Assembly: GCF_046271865.1 (NCBI RefSeq)
Contig: NZ_CP176580.1
Coordinates: 2,976,001 to 3,040,000, forward strand
From: Nitrincola salilacus
Lineage (GTDB): Bacteria; Pseudomonadota; Gammaproteobacteria; Pseudomonadales; Balneatricaceae
Direction of reading: 5' to 3'
Length of the DNA stretch: 64,000 nt
Numbering within the stretch: position 1 is the first letter of the stretch; every line of letters begins with the position of its first letter. A model generated the notes under the pieces. That model saw nothing but the letters and a program-made list of their open reading frames with translations. It had not been told where the DNA came from and searched no databases. Below, piece after piece: positions 35,335 through 46,500 of this stretch. The position numbers and the translations under genes are program-made.

Positions 35335-37422
35335 ATGTCTCTGCCACTTCATCAGTCCGTCAAGGGTAAGCTGCTGACGCTGACGCTGATTCCCATAGTG
35401 CTGACGCTGCTGGCCTTGATCGGTTTGACCGCTTACTGGACCAGCAGCTATGTCAATCGCCAACTCTACATGAAAGTGGCGGCAGACCTGTCGGTAGCCA
35501 GAAGTACCCTGCAGATGATGCAGGATCGGCAGCTTGAGCGGCTGCAACAGTTGAGTAACGCCTGGCATATCCATCGAAATATGACAGATGATCAGCGTTC
35601 CCTGTTGAATGCACTGGTAAACCAGATTCGTGATCGCCATGATTTTGATTTTCTGCGCCTGCTGGATATGCAGCAACTGGAGCAGGCACGGCAGAACGAA
35701 CCCAGTCTTGCACCACTCATCGCTCAGGCTATGGAAGGTAAAGGTATCAAAGGGCTGTCCGTCATTGAACTGGAAGAGATGCGGCATATTCATCCGGATC
35801 TGGCCGAGCTGGCCACCATACAGGTTGTTCCGACACCACGTGCTCGCCCATCTGATAAGTCTCGTGAAACACGAGCCATGTTTGTCCGTACCCTCTATCC
35901 TGTTTTTGATGCCGATGGCGAACCGGCTTTTCTACTGGATGGCGGCGTGATGCTGAATCACAATCTGCAGTTCGTGGATACCATCCGCGAACTGGTCTAT
36001 GGCCCGGACACACTGCCTGAAGGCGGTATCGGAACCGTGACCCTGTTTCTGGATGACATCCGTATCACGACTAATGTACCGGCACCCGGTTCACAATTGA
36101 CGGACACGCTGCAGGAGCGCGCCATCGGTACCCGCATATCCGAAGAGGTATACAACCGAGTGCTGGACGAGGAGTTGATGTGGCTGGATCGCGCCTTTGT
36201 TGTCAGCGACTGGTATGTCAGCGCCTATGAACCGATCTATGATCTGCACAACCAGTTGATCGGCGTGCTCTATGCAGGTTTTTCGGAAGGCCCCTTTATC
36301 CGCGCCTACCTGCGCACACTTCTGGAACTGGGCGCCATACTGGCGATTATTTTGCTGATTTCCGCTTTACTGGTCTGGCGTAGTGCCAGCCAACTCTTCG
36401 CCCCGGTTAAGCGGATACATCAGTCTGTCATGGAAGTCCGAGCCGGAAATAATCAGGCACGCATTGGACGTTTGGACACAGGGGATGAGATGGCCGACCT
36501 CGCTCACCACTTCGATGCGATGCTGAATGAGCTGGATGCGCGCCAGACCACCATCCGTCAGTCCGCAGAGCGCCTGGAGCATCTGGTCGAGGAACGCACG
36601 CTGAGCCTGACACGCAAGACACTGGAGTTGGTGGAGCATATTGAACTGCTCAAAGCGACCCGCGAAGAGCTTTTCACCAAAGAGAAACTGGCTGTACTGG
36701 GCGAGCTGACCGCTGGCATCGCCCATGAGATCAACAATCCAGCAGCCGTGATTCTGGGTCATATGGACCTGCTCCAGGCGGAACTCGGACCAGATGCAGC
36801 CGATGTGCAGGAGGAGATCGATACCGTTATCGAACAGGTTTACCGTATCCAGGCGATCATCAATAATCTGCTGCAATACAGCCGCCCAGATCAGGTGATT
36901 GATCAACTGCAGGTGATCGATATCAACCGCACCATTGAGGATACTCAAGCCCTGGTACGACATGCCCTGGACAAGAAAGGGATCGGCATAACGTTAGACT
37001 TTACCGAGATCTGCGATGTTGAAGGTAACCGCCAGCAGATACAGCAGGTGTTGATCAATCTGCTGCTGAATGCCGCCAATGCCATGGAAAACAAAGGTAA
37101 CATCCTCGTTCGCACCCGCCCCTGGCATGCACCGGATGGTGCCGAGGGTGTCTGCATTCATGTTGAGGATCGTGGCCAGGGGATAAGCGAGGCGGTGCTG
37201 GACAAGATCTTCGATCCCTTCTTTACCACACGCGAGGGCGGCAATGGCCTGGGATTGTCGATCAGTCGCAGCCTGACCCGCCGTTATGGTGGCGATCTAC
37301 GTGTCAAATCCACGCCGGGCCATGGCAGCACCTTCACCGTGCTGCTCAGAGCAAAAGCGCTGATCCGCCACGATGATGAAGCCACCATGCAGCAGTTGCT
37401 GGCAGGGCTGGGGGTGGCTTGA
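35335..37422 (+). CDS. Cache-domain sensor histidine kinase
   Basis: Membrane kinase of 695 residues, partner of the sigma54 regulator just upstream. TM1 (about 15-33) and TM2 (about 325-348) enclose a roughly 290-residue periplasmic sensor region of double-Cache type. HAMP follows (about 350-405), then a coiled coil, HisKA with the phospho-His in TAGIAHEINNPAAVILGHMD (about 458), and the HATPase with NLLLNAANAM (N box), DRGQGI, FFTTREGGNGLGLSI. The layout is that of DctB-like kinases, which sense small carboxylates or related ligands. The ligand here is unknown. Confidence 0.9.
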   Translation: MSLPLHQSVKGKLLTLTLIPIVLTLLALIGLTAYWTSSYVNRQLYMKVAADLSVARSTLQMMQDRQLERLQQLSNAWHIHRNMTDDQRSLLNALVNQIRDRHDFDFLRLLDMQQLEQARQNEPSLAPLIAQAMEGKGIKGLSVIELEEMRHIHPDLAELATIQVVPTPRARPSDKSRETRAMFVRTLYPVFDADGEPAFLLDGGVMLNHNLQFVDTIRELVYGPDTLPEGGIGTVTLFLDDIRITTNVPAPGSQLTDTLQERAIGTRISEEVYNRVLDEELMWLDRAFVVSDWYVSAYEPIYDLHNQLIGVLYAGFSEGPFIRAYLRTLLELGAILAIILLISALLVWRSASQLFAPVKRIHQSVMEVRAGNNQARIGRLDTGDEMADLAHHFDAMLNELDARQTTIRQSAERLEHLVEERTLSLTRKTLELVEHIELLKATREELFTKEKLAVLGELTAGIAHEINNPAAVILGHMDLLQAELGPDAADVQEEIDTVIEQVYRIQAIINNLLQYSRPDQVIDQLQVIDINRTIEDTQALVRHALDKKGIGITLDFTEICDVEGNRQQIQQVLINLLLNAANAMENKGNILVRTRPWHAPDGAEGVCIHVEDRGQGISEAVLDKIFDPFFTTREGGNGLGLSISRSLTRRYGGDLRVKSTPGHGSTFTVLLRAKALIRHDDEATMQQLLAGLGVA

Positions 37423-37470
37423 GCGAAAATGTGAGTGATGAGCTTCGGAGGGTATTGGATGATGATCCGG

Positions 37471-37959
37471 TTATTCCAGAACAAATCGTGGTTTGAGCTC
37501 GCTTAAGAGATCAAACCTACTGATACAGCGAACATCAAATTGCTGGCAGACATTAGGAATTTTAACTTTTTTAGTCGCTGGTGAAACAGTTGACTCATGA
37601 GTTACCAAGGTAGCCCCCAGTGTCTTTGCCTTTGCAATCAGCCATGGATCACCCTTGGCCAGAAAAGCATCCCGTTGAGCCGGAGCATAGTCCTGAGTCA
37701 TAACGAAGTTGACGATCTCGGTAAACGCTGCTTGGGTCTCTTCATCTTGATGTTTGATAAAGTGGCCGGTGCGCTCTTTCGCCCATTTTGCGAGATCGTC
37801 ATTGCCATCTTTGAGTTCTTTACCAATGAATTCAATGCTGCAAACCTCGCCTGCATCAAACTTGGCATCCAGCAAGTCCCAGTATCCTGGACAAAAATCC
37901 ATTCCGTAGTATTGGTTCTTTGCCTGGATATAGGTATTCGCATCCAACAAATACTTCAA
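37471..37959 (-). CDS. DUF4411 PIN-like toxin
   Basis: A 162-residue protein of the DUF4411 PIN-domain family: YLLDANTYIQAKNQYYGMDFCPGYW at the N-terminus (Asp at residue 6), a central Glu (SIEFIGKELKDGNDDL), and GDPWLIAKAKTLGATLVTHE (Asp at about 113) with conserved acidic residues of a PIN nuclease. The start overlaps the ImmA/HTH gene stop by 4 bases (ATGA), the usual arrangement of an antitoxin-toxin pair with the toxin second. The likely action is RNA cleavage when freed from its partner; inferred from family. Confidence 0.82.
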   Translation of the reverse strand: MKYLLDANTYIQAKNQYYGMDFCPGYWDLLDAKFDAGEVCSIEFIGKELKDGNDDLAKWAKERTGHFIKHQDEETQAAFTEIVNFVMTQDYAPAQRDAFLAKGDPWLIAKAKTLGATLVTHESTVSPATKKVKIPNVCQQFDVRCISRFDLLSELKPRFVLE

Positions 37960-39098
37960 AGGCGCACCTCATCAGCAAACTTTTTTAACTTAGCAGGATT
38001 TATCCCTAATAACTGCCCTGCCTCACGTAATAATATCTGCCCGTTAAAAGCCTGAGATAGCACTGCTTTGGAAAAGCGTTTACTGATTTGGGCATTTTTG
38101 GTTCTGTGATAATTTGGCCCCCCATTTCCTTTCTTTTCACGAGCATCCCAAAGAGTTTTTTGCTCTGAAATAAACTGACGGTATTGATCTATATCGATCA
38201 AACCGAGGGTGAGCGCTCGGCGAGCAAGTACCCATTGGCTCACGTGAAAGTGTGTTTCAAGAGGAGCAAGATTGTCCCTCCAATCATCCAGGTCATTCCA
38301 CAAGGGTTGAAACTCAGCTTCGGGGACAAGAAATTCGGCGGCAACAGCGTTACACTTCACCTCGCTTTCATGATCAGAGGACTCACTGCCATCAGAGATG
38401 CCGGAAATACCCATCCAGATATGGCAAAGCTCATGGATAAGTGTAAAAAGTCTGGCTCCCGGCGAATCAGCATGATTAACGAAAATGGTCGGAGCAAATT
38501 CATCTGCTATAGCGAAGCCACGAAACTCCTCAACAAGTAGCGGTCTGGTAGGGTGACCAAGGCTGGACTCGCGCATGACAAGCACACCAACCGCTTCTAT
38601 ACGCACAACCAAGTCTCGATAATAATCATCCCAAGTGCCACGCTCAGGGTGAGCTGGCACATCCAGAAGCTGTCTCATATCGATTACAATATCTTGAACA
38701 GCGGCTTGCGGCCTGACACGTCCAACAGCCACACAGGGGCCTGCCAGCTCATTAGTCAGATACTCCCTATACCACTGTTGGCGTTGCAAAGTCAGTTTGA
38801 GCAGGTCAAGCAATTCGGCGCTGGGGCGATTCACACCGCGATTGCCGACGGTTCTGAGATCTGGTATTGGCAGCACATCAATTGGTGGTTGACTGAGAAA
38901 AAGATAGCCAAAAGGAACATGGGCCTTATCCGCAAATTTCTGTGCCTGATTAAACGTCAGTGCTTGCTTGCCAGCTTCCCACAGATAAAGGCGCTCTGCA
39001 CTGATCCCGCATTTTGCAGCAAACTCAGCCACAGAAGTCCCTGAGCGCTCACGCGACCAAGTCAGCATTCTGTTGTTTATCTGTGCTGTTGTTGCCAT
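37956..39098 (-). CDS. XRE HTH plus ImmA/IrrE metallopeptidase, partner of DUF4411 toxin
   Basis: The ATG at 39098 has GGGAG 10 bases upstream; 380 residues. An N-terminal HTH (about 10-65, SVAEFAAKCGISAERLYLWEAG) is followed by an ImmA/IrrE (DUF955) domain with the zinc motif HELCHIW (about 222-228) and the third ligand region (CNAVAAEFLVPEAEF). A C-terminal part of unclear role contains a GRD-like helix. Such fusions accompany DUF4411 in toxin-antitoxin pairs and act as repressor/antitoxin. It probably represses its own promoter in 39099-39186. Confidence 0.83.
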   Translation of the reverse strand: MATTAQINNRMLTWSRERSGTSVAEFAAKCGISAERLYLWEAGKQALTFNQAQKFADKAHVPFGYLFLSQPPIDVLPIPDLRTVGNRGVNRPSAELLDLLKLTLQRQQWYREYLTNELAGPCVAVGRVRPQAAVQDIVIDMRQLLDVPAHPERGTWDDYYRDLVVRIEAVGVLVMRESSLGHPTRPLLVEEFRGFAIADEFAPTIFVNHADSPGARLFTLIHELCHIWMGISGISDGSESSDHESEVKCNAVAAEFLVPEAEFQPLWNDLDDWRDNLAPLETHFHVSQWVLARRALTLGLIDIDQYRQFISEQKTLWDAREKKGNGGPNYHRTKNAQISKRFSKAVLSQAFNGQILLREAGQLLGINPAKLKKFADEVRL

Positions 39099-39186
39099 GA
39101 AAACCACTCCCTATCAGCCTTTCAATTATATAGGTCAGGACACCCTGCCACCATAATAATGGTACCTGAGTTCGTACCTTCATCAC

Positions 39187-40314
39187 TTACTCATTTTCCA
39201 TGCTTTCAATCGCAACAGCATAACGAGTACTGCGCCCGCCTCCAGGCAGTTTACACAAACAACCCTTGTCCAAAAGCTCTGCCAGATCCCTTGTCGCAGT
39301 GGCCTTACTGACCTTGGCCAGAGACTGATACTTACGGGCATTGATCCCCTGCTCAAACACCTCACTAGCAGTATCCAGTAACCGGTTCAGTGCTTTAATC
39401 TGCCGCTCGTTCAGTACTGTAGTGGCGTGGCGCTGCCAGAACCGTGCTTTGACCAATACCCGCGCCACTCGTAACAGTGCATCCTGCAAGGCCTCTTCCA
39501 ATGTATCCAGAAACCAGGCAAGCCATCGAGTAATATCCAGACCGCCACTCTGAACCTGCTCAAGATGATCGTAGTAGGCATGGCGACGAGCCATAATGGC
39601 AGCACTCAAGGAGTAAAAGCGTACAGACTGCCGTTCAGCCTGTGCCAGTGCCCGGTCCGTCACAGCACGAGTAACACGGCCATTGCCGTCATCAAAAGGG
39701 TGCAGCGTAATCAGCCAGAGATGGGCAATACCGGCACGAAGCAGCGAGTCCAACCCTGCAGGAGGATGATTGAACCACTCAATAAACGCATTCACCTCAT
39801 TATCAAGGCCATGCCGGGGAGGTGCCTCAAAGTGCACTTTGGGCCGATCCAATCGACCGGAAACCACCTGCATGGGCTGTTCGCCACGTAGCTCTCCAAC
39901 ACGGATTTTGAGCAACAGACCGGGGCCATGAGGGAAAAGCATGGATTGCCACTGGCAAAGCTGTTCGCAAGACAGAGGCTCATCTGGTTGGTGCGTAGAT
40001 TCCAGTAACAATCTGACCAACGACTCGGACTCTGGCGTGGTTCTGCCCGATACTCCAGCCCGCTCCAGACCCAAGTGACGCGCAACCGACGAACGTACAG
40101 AGCCCACATCCAAGTGCTCACCCTCAATTTCACTGGTGCGGATTGCGTTCTGGATCAGCGCATCCATCTCCACGTCCAGTCCTGCCTGCTCAGGGACGAC
40201 TTCTGTACGACCCAACAACCGACCCTGCAACAGTCGTACAGTATCCAGTTTAGGTTTAAGAATTACCTCATCCCAGAGAAAGTGTGGCCAGTCGGGTTGT
40301 TCCCAGATGTACAT
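39187..40314 (-). CDS. Fic-family protein with DUF4172 N-terminus and C-terminal winged helix
   Basis: A 375-residue Fic enzyme that probably transfers AMP to a target hydroxyl. It has the N-terminal DUF4172 domain (IWEQPDWPHFLWD), the inhibitory helix motif in TSEIEGEHL (about 59-67; class II, S/T-x-x-x-E-G/N), the catalytic HPFDDGNGRVTR (about 204-215), and a C-terminal HTH (about 315-370, SKATATRDLAELLDKGCL) with an RSTRYAV wing. Targets are unknown. Some class II Fic proteins bind DNA with the C-terminal domain and control their own gene; the dyad upstream fits that. Confidence 0.88.
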   Translation of the reverse strand: MYIWEQPDWPHFLWDEVILKPKLDTVRLLQGRLLGRTEVVPEQAGLDVEMDALIQNAIRTSEIEGEHLDVGSVRSSVARHLGLERAGVSGRTTPESESLVRLLLESTHQPDEPLSCEQLCQWQSMLFPHGPGLLLKIRVGELRGEQPMQVVSGRLDRPKVHFEAPPRHGLDNEVNAFIEWFNHPPAGLDSLLRAGIAHLWLITLHPFDDGNGRVTRAVTDRALAQAERQSVRFYSLSAAIMARRHAYYDHLEQVQSGGLDITRWLAWFLDTLEEALQDALLRVARVLVKARFWQRHATTVLNERQIKALNRLLDTASEVFEQGINARKYQSLAKVSKATATRDLAELLDKGCLCKLPGGGRSTRYAVAIESMENE

Positions 40315-40376
40315 GAGCCGAATACCTCACCTAATCAGATCAAATTATGAGCCGATTATGACAAATATTCGGCTCA
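40314..40376. promoter_or_regulatory. Triple TGAGCCGA motif before fic (candidate operator)
   Basis: TGAGCCGA occurs at 40314-40321 and 40348-40355, and its inverse TCGGCTCA at 40369-40376. The last two form a dyad with a 13-base spacer. The element starts at the fic start codon and covers its promoter region. It may be the binding site of the winged-helix end of the Fic protein. A further CACCTAATCA repeat occurs at about 40327 and 40397. Confidence 0.5.
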
Positions 40377-40490
40377 ATGGGTAGCTGGCTCTTCTCACCT
40401 AATCAACATTGCGGACCCAAATCACGTCTCCACGTCCAGTAAAGAAAATGGGATAGTACAGCTTGCAGGCCTGGTGTACTTTGCAGGATT

Positions 40491-40552
40491 GAAGCGGGTG
40501 TTGATGGCCAGTTCGCTCTATAAAGGAACCATTAGACAACAATACCCGCTTC
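40491..40552. repeat. Inverted repeat downstream of the large RTX gene
   Basis: GAAGCGGGT (40491-40499) and ACCCGCTTC (40544-40552) form 9-bp arms around 44 bases, just past the stop of the large RTX gene. It may be a terminator with a large loop, or the scar of a lost element. There is no T-run. The remaining gap 40377-40564 shows no gene. Confidence 0.4.
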
Positions 40553-40564
40553 AATGAGCTCCAA

Positions 40565-43500
40565 CTACTGCCAACTGGCCGTGATAACTGAGGAGAGTGA
40601 GTCCCGATAGCTTTCGGGTATCGTCGCGGAGTGTTCTGATGGTGGTGAGAATTCAGCCATGGCCGACACCAACGCTTCCACCTGATTGTTCATCAGCACC
40701 TTACCATCAGCCGCTTTGAACTCTTCAATCTGATATTGCTCATCCTTATACCAGTTTTGAATAGTGATTCTGGTATCGGACGCCAGCACATCCACCAGAA
40801 GATCCGCTCCCGAGCGACTGAACCAGAGTCCATCACTGGCAATATTGTCATTGAATTCAAGCGTATCCTCTCCTCCATGATCGTCAATTGAGAGATTGCT
40901 GGTATTCAGCCCAGCAGTATAGGTATCATCACCAGGGTTGATGCTGTCAGTGACTGTGGCTGCGGGGGTCTTGATTTTTACCAGCTCTTCCTTGATCTGC
41001 TCCAGCCCCCACTCCGTGCCGTCTGCAAAGCGGATCGTCTCAATGATCCGATCGGCATAGATCGCACCCGTCTGGTAATGGAACACATCCTTGATCAGCA
41101 GACTCTCACCCGTGTCCAGTGTCAGCAGCAGATCATCGCGGTAGGAAGTGTACCGGCCCGAACGATTACCCGTTACCCGGCGCAGGGTCACCTGCTCCTC
41201 ACTGATCCCTTCACCCAGTTCAATGCGATCATTGCCACCATAATCCCGGAGGGTGTTGCTACCATTCCCGCGACCGAAGCGGTAGATATCGTTTGAACTG
41301 GTGCCAGCTGAAGTCGCTTGGTCCGTACCGCTGCCCAGCACGAAGGTATTATGTCCCGTACCACCATGCAGCTGGTTATTACCACCACCGGCAATCAGGG
41401 TGTTGCTGCCATACTCACCATACAGTTTGTCGTTACCTTCACCACCGATCAGCGTGTCATCACCCGCACCGCCATACAGCACGTTATTCCCGCCGATCGC
41501 CTCGATCACGTCGCTGCTGCTACTGCCATGCAGCGTCACACCCTCTTCGGTGATCCGCACCAGTTCCTGACGAATACGTGCCACATCCCACTCGGTTCCA
41601 TCTGCAAAGCGGATCGTCTCGATGATCCGGTCACTGTAGATCGAGCCGGTCTGGTAATTGAATACATCCTTGATCAGCAGGATCTCGCCTGTGTCCAGTG
41701 TCAGCAGCAGATCATCGCGGTAGGAAGTGTACCGGCCCGAACGATTACCCGTTACCCGGCGCAGGGTCACCTGCTCCTCACTGATCCCTTCACCCAGTTC
41801 AATGCGATCACTGCCACCATAATCCCGGAGGGTGTTGCTACCATTCCCGCGACCGAAGCGGTAGATATCGTTTGAACTGGTGCCAGCTGAAGTCGCTTGG
41901 TCCGTACCGCTGCCCAGCACGAAGGTATTATGTCCCGTACCACCATGCAGCTGGTTATTACCACCACCCGCAATCAGGGTGTTGCTGCCATACTCACCAT
42001 ACAGTTTGTCGTTACCTTCACCACCGATCAGCGTGTCATCACCCGCACCGCCATACAGCACGTTATTCCCGCCGATCGCCTCGATCACGTCGCTGCTGCT
42101 ACTGCCATGCAGCGTCACACCCTCTTCGGTGATCCGCACCAGTTCCTGACGAATACGTGCCACATCCCACTCGGTTCCATCTGCAAAGCGGATCGTCTCG
42201 ATGATCCGGTCACTGTAGATCGAGCCGGTCTGGTAATTGAATACATCCTTGATCAGCAGGCTCTCGCCTGTGTCCAGTGTCAGCAGCAGATCATCGCGGT
42301 AGGAAGTGTACCGGCCCGAGCGATTACCCGTTACCCGGCGCAGGGTCACCTGCTCCTCACTGATCCCTTCACCCAGTTCAATGCGATCACTGCCACCATA
42401 ATCCCGGAGGGTGTTGCTACCATTCCCGCGACCGAAGCGGTAGATATCGTTTGAACTGGTGCCAGCTGAAGTCGCTTGGTCCGTACCGCTGCCCAGCACG
42501 AAGGTATTATGTCCCGTACCACCATGCAGCTGGTTATTACCACCACCCGCAATCAGGGTGTTGCTGCCATACTCACCATACAGTTTGTCGTTACCTTCAC
42601 CACCGATCAGCGTGTCATCACCCGCACCGCCATACAGCACGTTATTCCCGCCGATCGCCTCGATCACGTCGCTGCTGCTACTGCCATGCAGCGTCACACC
42701 CTCTTCGGTGATCCGCACCAGTTCCTGACGAATACGTGCCACATCCCACTCGGTTCCATCTGCAAAGCGGATCGTCTCGATGATCCGGTCACTGTAGATC
42801 GAGCCGGTCTGGTAATTGAATACATCCTTGATCAGCAGGCTCTCGCCTGTGTCCAGTGTCAGCAGCAGATCATCGCGGTAGGAAGTGTACCGGCCCGAGC
42901 GATTACCCGTTACCCGGCGTAGGGTCACCTGCTCCTCACTGATCCCTTCACCCAGTTCAATGCGATCACTGCCACCATAATCCCGGAGGGTGTTGCTACC
43001 ATTCCCGCGACCGAAGCGGTAGATATCGTTTGAACTGGTGCCCGTCGAATAGGCCAGGTCCGTGCCGCTGCCCAGGATAAAGGTGTTGTGCCCTGTACCA
43101 CCATGCAGCTGGTTATTACCACCACCCGCAATCAGGGTGTTGCTGCCATACTCACCATACAGTTTGTCGTTACCTTCACCACCGATCAGCGTGTCATCAC
43201 CCGCACCGCCATACAGCACGTTATTCCCGCCGATCGCCTCGATCACGTCGCTGCTGCTACTGCCATGCAGCGTCACACCCTCTTCGGTGATCCGCACCAG
43301 TTCCTGACGAATACGTGCCACATCCCACTCGGTTCCATCTGCAAAGCGGATCGTCTCGATGATCCGGTCACTGTAGATCGAGCCGGTCTGGTAATTGAAT
43401 ACATCCTTGATCAGCAGGCTCTCGCCTGTGTCCAGTGTCAGCAGCAGATCATCGCGGTAGGAAGTGTACCGGCCCGAGCGATTACCCGTTACCCGGCGTA

Positions 43501-46500
43501 GGGTCACCTGCTCCTCACTGATCCCTTCACCCAGTTCAATGCGATCACTGCCACCATAATCCCGGAGGGTGTTGCTACCATTCCCGCGACCGAAGCGGTA
43601 GATATCGTTTGAACTGGTGCCCGTCGAATAGGCCAGGTCCGTGCCGCTGCCCAGGATAAAGGTGTTGTGCCCTGTACCACCATGCAGCTGGTTATTACCA
43701 CCACCCGCAATCAGGGTGTTGCTGCCATACTCACCATACAGTTTGTCGTTACCTTCACCGCCGATCAGCGTGTCATCACCCGCACCGCCATACAGCACGT
43801 TATTCCCGCCGATCGCCTCGATCACGTCGCTGCTGCTACTGCCATGCAGCGTCACACCCTCTTCGGTGATCCGCACCAGTTCCTGACGAATACGTGCCAC
43901 ATCCCACTCGGTTCCATCTGCAAAGCGGATCGTCTCGATGATCCGGTCACTGTAGATCGAGCCGGTCTGGTAATTGAATACATCCTTGATCAGCAGGCTC
44001 TCGCCTGTGTCCAGGGTCAGCAGCAGATCATCGCGGTAGGAAGTGTACCGGCCCGAGCGATTACCCGTTACCCGGCGCAGGGTCACCTGCTCTTCACTGA
44101 TCCCTTCACCCAGCTCAATACGGTCGTTGCCACCGTAATCCTGGATGATGTTGTTGCCATCACCTCGACCGAAGCGGTAGATATCGTTCGAGCCGGTGCC
44201 CGCCGACGTGACCTGGTCCGTACCGCTGCCCAGCACGAAGGTATTATGTCCCGTACCACCATGCAGCTGGTTATTACCACCACCCGCAATCAGGGTGTTG
44301 CTGCCATACTCACCATACAGTTTGTCGTTACCTTCACCACCGATCAGCGTGTCATCACCCGCACCGCCATACAGCACGTTATTCCCGCCGATCGCCTCGA
44401 TCACGTCGCTGCTGCTACTGCCATGCAGCGTCACACCCTCTTCGGTGATCCGCACCAGTTCCTGACGAATACGTGCCACATCCCACTCGGTTCCATCTGC
44501 AAAGCGGATCGTCTCGATGATCCGGTCACTGTAGATCGAGCCGGTCTGGTAATTGAATACATCCTTGATCAGCAGGCTCTCGCCTGTGTCCAGTGTCAGC
44601 AGCAGATCATCGCGGTAGGAAGTGTACCGGCCCGAGCGATTACCCGTTACCCGGCGTAGGGTCACCTGCTCCTCACTGATCCCTTCACCCAGTTCAATGC
44701 GATCACTGCCACCATAATCCCGGAGGGTGTTGCTACCATTCCCGCGACCGAAGCGGTAGATATCGTTTGAACTGGTGCCCGTCGAATAGGCCAGGTCCGT
44801 GCCGCTGCCCAGGATAAAGGTGTTGTGCCCTGTACCACCATGCAGCTGGTTATTACCACCACCCGCAATCAGGGTGTTGCTGCCATACTCACCATACAGT
44901 TTGTCGTTACCTTCACCGCCGATCAGCGTGTCATCACCCGCACCGCCATACAGCACGTTATTCCCGCCGATCGCCTCGATCACGTCGCTGCTGCTACTGC
45001 CATGCAGCGTCACACCCTCTTCGGTGATCCGCACCAGTTCCTGACGAATACGTGCCACATCCCACTCGGTTCCATCTGCAAAGCGGATCGTCTCGATGAT
45101 CCGGTCACTGTAGATCGAGCCGGTCTGGTAATTGAATACATCCTTGATCAGCAGGCTCTCGCCTGTGTCCAGGGTCAGCAGCAGATCATCGCGGTAGGAA
45201 GTGTACCGGCCCGAGCGATTACCCGTTACCCGGCGCAGGGTCACCTGCTCTTCACTGATCCCTTCACCCAGCTCAATACGGTCGTTGCCACCGTAATCCT
45301 GGATGATGTTGTTGCCATCACCTCGACCGAAGCGGTAGATATCGTTCGAGCCGGTGCCCGCCGACGTGACCTGGTCCGTACCGCTGCCCAGCACGAAGAG
45401 ATTATTACCAGTGCCTCCATAAAAGCGATTATTACCGCCTCCAGACATCAGAATATTATCGCCACCCTCACCATGCAGGTCGTCATCAGTTTCACGACCA
45501 ATAATAATGTTGTTAGCGCTGGTTCCGCGCAACACACCCGAACCAGTCAAAACATCAGGATTACTGATATGTGATAAATCCGGATCTGACAAGCCCTCCT
45601 CTCTAAGCCAGTTAATCAACTTATCAGTGCCAGACCAGCCCAGTGCGCTCAAACTTCCTTTGCTGAAGGTAATTAACTCGGAAAGAGTGTCCAGCGCTGC
45701 CTGACCATCCAACTCACGCAGCTCATCCAGTTTTGCCTCCACTTCAGAAAAGTCAAACGCTATCCCATTCTCATCAAAACGAATATCGATTGCATCGTAA
45801 TAGGACTTGAAGTGTGTCTGGGTCATCAGATAGTCATATACCGTCTTTTCCAGCAGGCTAAACGCCTGTTCCAGTAATCCTGCAGCCTGATGCCTGGGAT
45901 TCGGCGACCCATGTTGACGGAACGACTGTCCCATAAATGCTTCCAACGCCACCAGTTTTCTGGCATCAATCAGGCCGCCTCGACTTCCAGCAGACACATC
46001 TGCACTGCCAGTCCAATGATAGATGATCTGCTGCATCAAGCCTTTGCGAACATTCGCATCCGTTTCAGTCACAAACTGCGTCAATAACGCCTGTAGATCC
46101 CCGCTTTCATCTCGGGCCATGGCCTGATGCAGGCTGCGAACATTACCGAAACCTTGCAGATCCGGCAGTTCCACCACTGTCTCCTGCACCTCAACCAGAT
46201 CCTGTTCCTGCGTCAGTGCGGGATCGACTGCAAACCAGACATCAGTGGCCGTCCCAGTGGTTCCATCTGCCCAAGTGAAGCTGCCAACTTGCTTATGTGC
46301 ATTACCATGCTGATCCACATGATCTGAGTCGGTGTAACTAAGATTGATCGATGTGATACCCAAGGCATCCAGCGTGACCAACTCACCTTCACGCGTTACG
46401 CCGTCTTGTGACTGGTCACGCCAGATCCGCAGGTCTGACCAGATCGCATCGTTGGCATCAATGACTCCATCACCATTGGTGTCATGTTCAGCCAGTGCGG

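Noticed and set aside
40160..40440. Possible attachment-site repeat (TCCACGTCCAGT at about 40170 and 40428)
   Set aside because: Twelve bases only, one copy inside the fic gene, and no integrase nearby.
43667..44659. Long plus-strand frame of 330 codons and similar ones at 41318, 41897 and 44825
   Set aside because: They mirror the minus-strand RTX repeats with the same 579-bp period; codon pattern and composition are those of an antisense shadow.
40980..45400. CRISPR-like periodic repeat
   Set aside because: The period is 579 bp with no spacers and the unit is protein-coding, so it is an RTX repeat, not a CRISPR array.
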